Assembly: GCA_049317345.1 (NCBI GenBank) | Contig: JBMOIL010000093.1 | Span: 1 to 9,520, forward strand | Reading direction: 5' to 3' | Source of the DNA: Mxb001 sp049317345 | GTDB taxonomy: Bacteria > Actinomycetota > Actinomycetes > S36-B12 | Length of the DNA stretch: 9,520 bases | Shown here: positions 4,540-9,520 of the stretch, in pieces | Position numbering within the stretch: position 1 is the first letter of the stretch | Layout of the letters: every line of letters begins with the position of its first letter | Program-made: the position numbers and the translations under genes | Notes under the pieces: generated by a model | What the model saw: only the letters and a program-made list of their open reading frames with translations | Database searches by the model: none | What the model was told of the DNA's origin: nothing

Positions 4540-6273
4540 ATGGCCACCATCGTTCCCGTCGACGAATTCGTCACCGACGAGTGGTACCCGGGCTTCAAGC
4601 CCGCGTTCGAGCACGCTCCGTACTACGTCGAGCCCTTCCGCACCTTCAACAAGGAGGACGAGAAGCGTTTCTGGTTCCTCGATTTCCACTGGCCGCGAGG
4701 ACTGACCCCTCTTGGCCTGATCTGGAATGAAGACGGCTACAACTGGGGGACCCAGTTCGCGGCCGAGAATCTGCCTCTGCCTCCGGGCCGAGGCCTGGTA
4801 AGCCGCATTGCGGGCATCCACACATACGCGTCACCAATCGACGTCGAGTCGCCGTACGAGATCGGCGAGCGCGCGCAGCGTATGGGCCCGCGCCTGGGCG
4901 AGTTCCTCGCGAATTTCGATGAGATCTGGGCCAATCGCCGCGATGAAGTGGAGCGCGGCTGGCAGCACTTCGTCGCGATGGACACCTCGAGCATGTCGCT
5001 GCCCGAACTCTCGACGATGCTCAAGGAGGCGCGGGCGTATCACAAGCGCGCCTTCGAGATCCATTTCGAGATCATGTATCCGCTGCTGGTCAACTACCTC
5101 GGCTTCTACGGGATGTGCGCCGAGATGGGCCTCGACGTCTCGCAGATCGGCAAGTTCCTCCAGGGCTACGACACCAAGATCATGGAAACCGACCGTGAAC
5201 TGTGGAAGCTGGCGCGGGCGGCGAAGCAGGCGGGCCTTGCCGACACGTTTGCGAGCACCGAGCCCAGGGACCTCGCGGCGACACTTGACGCGTTGGGCGG
5301 GTCGGGGGCTGCCTGGATGACGCAGTTCCGCGACTTCCTCCAGGTATACGGCTACCGCACCGAGGGCTCATGCGATGTCGCGCTGCCGAGCTGGATCGAG
5401 GATCCGACTCCGGCGCTCGGGACGATCCAGTCCTTCGTGGCCAAGGAAGAGGAGCACGACTTCGAGAAGGCCCTGGCTGCTGCGATCGAGGAGCGAGAGG
5501 CGGCCATCGAGGCGGCACGCTCCAAACTCACGGCCGAGGAGCAGGGGGCATTCGATGCTGGCGTCGCTTCCTGTCAGGCGGCGAACTTCCCGTGGTGGCA
5601 GGACGATCACAACTACTACATCGACCTCAAGGTCTCGCTGCCCATGCGCTGGGCCGCCCAAGCGATCGCCGAGAAGACCGGCGCTGACCACCCCGACGAT
5701 GGCCTCTTCCTCTTCTGGCCCGAGCTCACCGCCGTGGCCGACGGCGAGAAGTCCATGGACTCGCTTAAGGGCATCGTCAAGGCCCGCCATGAGTACTTCG
5801 ACTACTGGCACGAGCGCCGCCCGAGCATGCCCAAGGTCCTGGGCACCATCCCGGAGGCCGTCACGGATCCGGTACTCATCGAGATCTTCGGCCTCAACCA
5901 GCACTTCCTCACCGCGATCCAGGCCGCGGGCACCGATGGAGACGTCAAGACGCTCACCGGTGTCCCCGCGTCCAAGGGAAAGGCGCGCGGCCGGGCTCGG
6001 GTGTTCAACAACGCCGACAACCTGCACACGCTGGAGCCGGGAGACATCCTCGTGTGCGAGTCGACCTCGCCTAACTGGACGCCTGCTTTCGCCAAGATCG
6101 CCGGATGTGTCTGCGACGGTGGCGGCATGCTCTCGCACGCGGCTATCGTCGGCCGTGAGTACGGCGTGCCCACCGTCACGGCCGTGGGACTCGGCACCGT
6201 CGTCATCGCCGAGGGCGATGAGGTCGAGGTCGATGGCGACACGGGGACGGTCACGGTATTCAAGAAGTCATGA
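4540..6273 (+). CDS. PEP-synthase/dikinase-like subunit: substrate-binding helical region plus phosphohistidine domain
   Basis: 577 residues. The C-terminal 100 or so residues form the swivelling phosphohistidine domain of PEP-utilising enzymes: GVPASKGKARGRARV (about 470-485), then GGGMLSHAAIVGREYGVPTV with the phosphorylatable His533. The long N-terminal region is mostly helical and includes YRTEGSCDVALPSWIEDP (272-289), the counterpart of the G-x-R-G...P-x-W-x-E-D-P segment in PEP-synthase-like proteins and in the substrate domain of rifampicin phosphotransferase. No ATP-grasp domain is present; the next gene supplies it. This split (His domain and ATP domain on separate chains) is that of phenylphosphate synthase and of CreH/CreI. 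Expected role: accept the beta-phosphate of ATP on His533 and pass it to an organic hydroxyl, probably phenolic. The ATG has GGAGGGAG at 4528-4535. The substrate is inference; the domain call is firm. Confidence 0.8.
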   Translation: MATIVPVDEFVTDEWYPGFKPAFEHAPYYVEPFRTFNKEDEKRFWFLDFHWPRGLTPLGLIWNEDGYNWGTQFAAENLPLPPGRGLVSRIAGIHTYASPIDVESPYEIGERAQRMGPRLGEFLANFDEIWANRRDEVERGWQHFVAMDTSSMSLPELSTMLKEARAYHKRAFEIHFEIMYPLLVNYLGFYGMCAEMGLDVSQIGKFLQGYDTKIMETDRELWKLARAAKQAGLADTFASTEPRDLAATLDALGGSGAAWMTQFRDFLQVYGYRTEGSCDVALPSWIEDPTPALGTIQSFVAKEEEHDFEKALAAAIEEREAAIEAARSKLTAEEQGAFDAGVASCQAANFPWWQDDHNYYIDLKVSLPMRWAAQAIAEKTGADHPDDGLFLFWPELTAVADGEKSMDSLKGIVKARHEYFDYWHERRPSMPKVLGTIPEAVTDPVLIEIFGLNQHFLTAIQAAGTDGDVKTLTGVPASKGKARGRARVFNNADNLHTLEPGDILVCESTSPNWTPAFAKIAGCVCDGGGMLSHAAIVGREYGVPTVTAVGLGTVVIAEGDEVEVDGDTGTVTVFKKS

Positions 6274-6300
6274 AGGCCAAGCGGGGAGTAGACACATCAC

Positions 6301-7368
6301 GTGAGTAGCCGCTCCAGGGGGCGCATCGTCTGGATCGACACCGTCGATCCAGACGATGCGCTGCGCCGCACAGGGGCCAAGATGGGCCGTCTGGCGGAGA
6401 TGGCGCGGGATGGGCTGTCCATCCCGCTCGCCTTCGCCGTCACGATCGACGGCTTCCGTGAGCATGTGTCCGCCACGGGTCTCGACGAGGCCATCGACCG
6501 GCACCTCACGGGTCTCGACGGCGCTGACTCCTCGGCCGTCGAGGCGGCAGCGGAGTCGATTCGCGCCGCCTTCCGGGAGACGGCCATGTCGCCGGAGCTC
6601 GCGGCCGAGATCGAGGAGGCGTACGAGGATCTCTCTGATCGCTGCTCCGACCTCAACGTGCCCGTGGCTGTCCGCAGTTCCGCGACGGGGGAGGACAGTT
6701 CGGACGCTAGCTTCGCCGGCATCTTCGACACCTATCTCGGCATCAGCGGGGTACAGGCGACCATCAATGCAGTCCGCGACTGCTGGGCGAGCCTCTTCAC
6801 GACCCGCGCGGTGGACTATCGGCTAAAGCGCGGCATCTCCCACCACGACATGCCAATGGCGGTAGGCGTTGTTGAGCTAGTACATGCCCGCGCAAGCGGC
6901 GTGGCCTTCAGCGTGCATCCGGTCACCGGCAAGTCCGACCGGATCGTCATCGAGGCCAACTGGGGGTGGGGCGAGGCCGTCGTGCAGGGGCTGGTCACGC
7001 CCGATCATGTCGAGGTGGGCAAGGCCGATCGACGCATCCTCAAGCACGACGTCTCGCGCAAGGACATCGTCTCCGCTTTCGACTTCGCGGCCGGCGTCGT
7101 CGTCGAAGTCCCTATGCCCACACGTCTGCGTGAGCGGGCCTGCCTCGACGACGAACAGATCGGCGCCATCACGGCAGCAGTCCTCGAGATCGAATCGCGC
7201 TACGGCTATCCGGTCGACGTGGAATGGGTCGTGAGCCGGCATCGCCGCCCGGGAGAACCGATCTCGATCGTGCAGAGTCGGCCCGTCACGACGGCGGTGG
7301 AGCAGTCGAGCGCGTTGGGGTATGACCCGATGGCACTGGCACAGAAGTATATTTTCTCGGGGAGGTGA
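6301..7368 (+). CDS. PPDK/PEP-synthase N-terminal ATP-binding domain protein (dikinase ATP-grasp subunit)
   Basis: 355 residues covering one complete PPDK/PEP-synthase ATP-grasp module: the Lys27 loop (TGAKMGRLAEMARDG), VAVRSSATGED with SFAGIFDTYL (122-146), CWASLFTTRA (161-170), VAFSVHPVTGKSD (201-213), WGWGEAVVQGLVTPD (221-235), YPVDVEWVV (303-311) and the closing IVQSRPVT (323-330). It would phosphorylate His533 of the preceding gene's product. There is no His domain or PEP-binding barrel here, so it cannot work alone. The gap to the previous stop is 27 nt. The GTG at 6301 is preceded by GGGGAG only at a long distance (12 nt), and an in-frame stop at 6289 rules out anything much earlier, so the start is fairly sure but poorly equipped for initiation. 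Codons 7-21 overlap a 19-bp perfect inverted repeat. Its last four bases are GTGA, just before the iclR start. Confidence 0.82.
   Translation: MSSRSRGRIVWIDTVDPDDALRRTGAKMGRLAEMARDGLSIPLAFAVTIDGFREHVSATGLDEAIDRHLTGLDGADSSAVEAAAESIRAAFRETAMSPELAAEIEEAYEDLSDRCSDLNVPVAVRSSATGEDSSDASFAGIFDTYLGISGVQATINAVRDCWASLFTTRAVDYRLKRGISHHDMPMAVGVVELVHARASGVAFSVHPVTGKSDRIVIEANWGWGEAVVQGLVTPDHVEVGKADRRILKHDVSRKDIVSAFDFAAGVVVEVPMPTRLRERACLDDEQIGAITAAVLEIESRYGYPVDVEWVVSRHRRPGEPISIVQSRPVTTAVEQSSALGYDPMALAQKYIFSGR
6321..6361. repeat. 19-bp perfect inverted repeat with 3-nt loop inside the ATP-grasp gene
   Basis: GCGCATCGTCTGGATCGAC (6321-6339) is followed by ACC and by its exact reverse complement (6343-6361). 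It lies 20 nt into the coding sequence and encodes RIVWIDTVDPDDA. In RNA it would make a very stable stem-loop just behind the initiation region. There is no U-run, so it is not a standard terminator. Confidence 0.9.
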
Positions 7369-7370
7369 CG

Positions 7371-8222
7371 ATGGCCGACAAGCCGCAGGAGTCCGCGTCG
7401 CGATCGGTGTCCATCGCCGTAGCCGTCCTCGAGTGCTTCCTGTCCACCGAGGAACTCGGGGCCTCCGAGGTCGCTCGCCGTATCGGCGTGGCCAAGAGCA
7501 CCGCGCACCGCGCACTGGGCGCACTGGCCGAGGGTGGCCTCCTCGACCGCATCCCGTCGGGTCGCTACCGACTGGGCTTGCGCCTCTATGACTACGGTCA
7601 ACTCGCTATCGACCGCCTGCTCCTGCGCGAGCTAGCCCTGCCCATTCTCGCCAGCCTTCGCGACCAGATCAGCGAAACCGTGCAGCTTGGTATCCCCGCG
7701 GGTCACGAGGTCCTCTACGTCGACCGGCTCGAGGGGACGCATGGACTGCGGTTCCACTCCGACTCCTATCGGCGGGTCCTCGCGCACTCGTCGAGCAGCG
7801 GCAAGGTGATCGCGGCGTTTAGCTCTGCGGCCCACGACGCGATCGTGCGCTATGGGCTCGTGCGCCTGACGCCGCATACCGTCGTGCATCCCGCGAAATT
7901 CGAAGCGCAACTCGACCTCGTCCGCAGGCAGGGATTCATCATGTCGACCGAGGAGACCGAGGTTGGTCTATCGTCCGTAGCGGCTCCCGTCTTCCTCGAC
8001 GGCGCCGACGGGCGGCGCATCGCCGTCGCCGCCATCTCCATCGCCGGGCCAACGCAGCGCATCGCTCCGATGCTCAAGCACCTTGCCCCGCGGGTGGTTG
8101 AGGGCGCACGGATCCTCACCCAGCAGCTCGCGCGTCGAGGCGGGGATCAGATCGTGGCGGCTCCTGACTCCGTGGTCACTCCGCTGAGGCGCTCGGGCAC
8201 ATCCGGCGGTCCCGCACTGTAG
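7371..8222 (+). CDS. IclR-family transcriptional regulator
   Basis: 283 residues. An N-terminal winged helix-turn-helix (about 12-70) contains LGASEVARRIGVAKSTAHRA (30-49) and the wing SGRYRLG (63-69). The IclR effector domain follows (about 78-255), with ETVQLGIPAGHEVLYVDR (102-119), HSSSSGKVIAAF (139-150), the GFIMSTEE segment (188-195) and SSVAAPVF (201-208). A tail of roughly 25 residues extends past the usual end. The ATG at 7371 is chosen because GGGGAGG (7359-7365) is ideally placed 5 nt upstream; the GTG at 7365 lies inside that ribosome-binding site. It is the last gene of the dikinase operon, 2 nt after the previous stop, so it would be autoregulated if it binds the dyads upstream of 4540. 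IclR relatives such as PcaU and PobR activate aromatic catabolism genes, in keeping with the cluster. The effector is unknown. Confidence 0.88.
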   Translation: MADKPQESASRSVSIAVAVLECFLSTEELGASEVARRIGVAKSTAHRALGALAEGGLLDRIPSGRYRLGLRLYDYGQLAIDRLLLRELALPILASLRDQISETVQLGIPAGHEVLYVDRLEGTHGLRFHSDSYRRVLAHSSSSGKVIAAFSSAAHDAIVRYGLVRLTPHTVVHPAKFEAQLDLVRRQGFIMSTEETEVGLSSVAAPVFLDGADGRRIAVAAISIAGPTQRIAPMLKHLAPRVVEGARILTQQLARRGGDQIVAAPDSVVTPLRRSGTSGGPAL

Positions 8223-8272
8223 ACCACGCAGGCTTGCGTCCGCGGTGCTCCGCCATTGCTCCATTCGCGCGT

Positions 8273-8293
8273 CCCGGCACGCAAGGTGCCGGG
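8273..8293 (+). terminator. Terminator hairpin after the IclR gene
   Basis: CCCGGCAC (8273-8280) pairs perfectly with GTGCCGGG (8286-8293) across a GCAAG loop, 50 bp after the iclR stop. The downstream tract CCTCATTTCGCTTCT is only moderately T-rich, so it is a weak intrinsic or hairpin-only terminator. It could also serve a minus-strand gene ending at 8308. Confidence 0.55.
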
Positions 8294-8530
8294 GCCTCAT
8301 TTCGCTTCTACTGCAGGGCCGAGATGACTTCTGGGGCCGCTCGCGGCTGACCACCTGCAACGACCACGTGGCCCTTGGCGAGGGCGCGCGTGTGCGACCC
8401 CGCTGACGCGAGGGAGCGCGGACCTTCGATAGGGCGCCCGATCGCTGCCTTACGGCACTTGGGGCCGAGATCGCACAACTTCCCTCGTGGAAGACGCGAA
8501 TAGGAAACGACGCGTCTTCGTCCTGTGGCG

Positions 8531-8560
8531 TGGACTGCGCTGGGTGGGCCTCCATACGAT
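8531..8560 (+). promoter_or_regulatory. Leaderless promoter of the pentapeptide-repeat gene
   Basis: TACGAT (8555-8560) fits the TANNNT -10 consensus and is followed by six bases and then the ATG at 8567. TGGACT (8531-8536, 4 of 6 to TTGACA) lies 18 bp upstream. No Shine-Dalgarno sequence precedes the ATG, in agreement with transcription starting at the A of ATG. Confidence 0.55.
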
Positions 8561-8566
8561 CTGGGC

Positions 8567-9337
8567 ATGACTGGACGAGATGTGTCGTGGCGTCGGGTGT
8601 TGGTGGCTGGTGCTGCCGGGGTTGTGCTGGCGGGCGGATTGATCGCCCCGACGGTGTCGGCCTCACCAGGCGATCGGATCGGCACCGGCAAGCACACCTG
8701 TGTGCCCGGGCCCGGGGTGAACTGCCGGGACGTGGTCCACAAGTGGACGTTCGAGCATCATGGTGACCTTCGAAGAGCGACGTTCGCCCGGGCAAAGCTC
8801 CACGGAGCCGACCTGCGCGGTGCGCGCCTAGACAAGGCCAACTTCCGGGGAGTGATTCTGCGCCACGCACACCTCCATGAGGCATCCCTGGTGGGTGCAG
8901 ACTTCAGTCCCACCAACCCACGCGGTCCCATGACGCGGTCGGTGCCGGCGTGCGATCCCAACTGTCAAAACGCAGACCTTGCCGGCGCAGACCTGTCCGC
9001 CGCGAACATGGCCTACGCGGACCTTGGCTACGCGAACCTGACGTCCGCGAACCTTGGCTACGCGAACCTGACGACCGCGATCCTTGACTACGCGAACCTG
9101 GCGACCGCGATCCTTGACTACGCGAACCTGACCGACGCGCAGCTGGACTGGGCGAACCTCACCGGCGCGAACCTGACCGGCGCGAACCTGACCGGCGCGA
9201 ACCTCACCGGAGCGAACCTGACCGGAGCGAACCTGACCGGCGCGGTTTTCTGCGGCACGACGCTGCCGGACGCCAGTCTCGATTTCAGCGACTGTCCCAC
9301 GGCGCTCACTACACCACCCGGTGTTCGTGAATCCTAG
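8567..9337 (+). CDS. Secreted pentapeptide-repeat protein with six cysteines
   Basis: 256 residues. The N-terminus is a Sec signal peptide: basic start (RDVSWRR), hydrophobic stretch (about 11-28) and a probable cut after VSA (about residue 32). A Cys-containing segment follows (Cys45, Cys53), then a first block of loose pentapeptides (about 67-115), a second Cys pair (129, 133), and a second block of 21 consecutive A(N/D)Lxx-type units (136-240), six of which are exactly ANLTG (196-225), then Cys229 and Cys243. Pentapeptide repeats fold into a right-handed quadrilateral beta-helix. Cytosolic members such as MfpA/Qnr bind DNA gyrase, but this one is predicted to be exported, so a gyrase role is unlikely. 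With six Cys in the mature part, three disulfides are possible. The ATG at 8567 is chosen from the signal peptide and leaderless promoter; a GTG at 8525 would add 14 residues before the basic region. Function unknown. Confidence 0.75.
   Translation: MTGRDVSWRRVLVAGAAGVVLAGGLIAPTVSASPGDRIGTGKHTCVPGPGVNCRDVVHKWTFEHHGDLRRATFARAKLHGADLRGARLDKANFRGVILRHAHLHEASLVGADFSPTNPRGPMTRSVPACDPNCQNADLAGADLSAANMAYADLGYANLTSANLGYANLTTAILDYANLATAILDYANLTDAQLDWANLTGANLTGANLTGANLTGANLTGANLTGAVFCGTTLPDASLDFSDCPTALTTPPGVRES
9152..9241 (+). repeat. Six tandem 15-bp units inside the pentapeptide gene
   Basis: Six consecutive copies of GCGAACCTnACCGGn (start positions 9152, 9167, 9182, 9197, 9212, 9227) differ only at the two n positions. 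Less regular 30-bp repeats lie just upstream (about 9009-9147). A change of one unit adds or removes exactly one pentapeptide and keeps the frame. Confidence 0.9.
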
Positions 9338-9389
9338 GAAAGGGTGACCCGGGCCTCCAAAATCACCTGAAGGCGACGGCCACAACATT

Positions 9390-9415
9390 CCGCCCAGGCG
9401 CGCGGTACCGGGCGG
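9390..9415 (+). terminator. Possible weak terminator after the pentapeptide gene
   Basis: CCGCCC (9390-9395) can pair with GGGCGG (9410-9415) over a 14-nt loop, about 50 bp past the stop. The stem is short and the T-run poor, so this is a guess from position. Confidence 0.2.
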
Positions 9416-9432
9416 GCTCAAGAACCTTTAGG

Positions 9433-9520
9433 AATGTCACCATGTCCCCGTTGGATGGACATTGGATGTCCATCCACAGCTGATGTAGATGGACACTGAA
9501 TGTCCTCGCTCAGATGGGCA
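9433..9520. repeat. Flanking direct repeat, right copy (runs off the window)
   Basis: Same orientation and no gaps relative to 374-461, with three mismatches over 88 bp. It continues past the window edge, so the 21-bp tandem region and any adjoining transposase gene of this copy cannot be seen. Confidence 0.85.

Larger units (their letters stand above)
8223..8566. other. Intergenic region with possible minus-strand gene remnant
   Basis: Apart from the terminator at 8273-8293 and the promoter at 8531-8560, no clear gene is present. On the minus strand a frame ending in a TAG at 8308 reads SHTRALAKGHVVVAGGQPRA near its C-terminus with almost all third positions G or C, so 8308 to about 8440 may be the 3' end of a lost gene. 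I do not recognise its family, and no start or upstream domain is intact. An inverted repeat GAAGACGCG (8490-8498) / CGCGTCTTC (8511-8519) lies some 35 bp before the pentapeptide-gene -10; it could be an operator. Confidence 0.35.

Noticed and set aside
5368..6138. Long minus-strand frame opposite the His-domain gene
   Set aside because: High-GC shadow of the plus-strand gene; the plus strand has clear domain motifs and a ribosome-binding site, while the minus frame has no recognisable motif.
7968..8885. 305-codon minus-strand frame spanning the iclR end and the pentapeptide gene start
   Set aside because: It crosses the terminator and overlaps two well-supported genes; Arg/Pro/Ser-rich composition is typical of a shadow frame. 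Only the separate frame ending at 8308 looked coding-like, and that weakly.
8828..9421. Minus-strand frame with a VRAGQVRAGQ-type repeat
   Set aside because: Reverse reading of the 15-bp repeats; the plus-strand pentapeptide pattern explains it fully.

Overview
The window looks like a chromosomal accessory segment from a high-GC actinobacterium. This is inference from G/C-rich third codon positions, TANNNT-type -10 hexamers, two genes with a -10 box exactly 6 nt before an ATG (leaderless layout), and the gene families present. I cannot name a genus.

Layout. (a) 1-112: start of a minus-strand gene for a secreted protein that runs off the left edge. (b) 113-600: non-coding. It holds a repeat at 374-461 whose second copy is at 9433-9520, three 21-bp tandem units and a strong hairpin. 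(c) 601-887: frameshifted, truncated DUF3293-like remnant on the minus strand. (d) 1057-8222: a catabolic-looking cluster of six genes in three transcription units. These are a LigM/DesA-type tetrahydrofolate-dependent O-demethylase (+); a divergent MetE-like methyltransferase followed 2 nt later by a HAD hydrolase (-); and an operon of a PEP-synthase/dikinase-like His-domain subunit, its ATP-grasp partner and an IclR regulator (+). (e) 8223-8566: intergenic, with a terminator hairpin and a possible gene remnant. (f) 8567-9337: secreted, six-cysteine pentapeptide-repeat protein with a probable leaderless promoter. (g) 9433-9520: second copy of the flanking repeat, running off the right edge.

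How the genes may work together (inference). The two dikinase subunits resemble the split aryl-phosphate synthases (phenylphosphate synthase of Thauera, CreH/CreI of Corynebacterium). The LigM-like enzyme would move a methyl group from an aryl methyl ether to tetrahydrofolate. The MetE-like protein would pass that methyl to a thiol, and the HAD hydrolase could remove the activating phosphate. The proposal is a phosphorylation-assisted O-demethylation pathway for an unknown methoxylated phenol. The window has no P450, ring-cleavage, MetF or transporter gene.

Regulation. Four 17-bp dyads of the form GTTCnnC-n4-GnGAAAC, plus one weak copy, lie upstream of all three transcription units. In each unit one dyad ends 30-31 nt before a candidate -10 hexamer, placing its centre near -51. 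That is an activator-like position and fits control by the cluster's own IclR-family protein. A 19-bp perfect inverted repeat with a 3-nt loop starts 20 nt into the ATP-grasp gene and is not explained by the protein alone.
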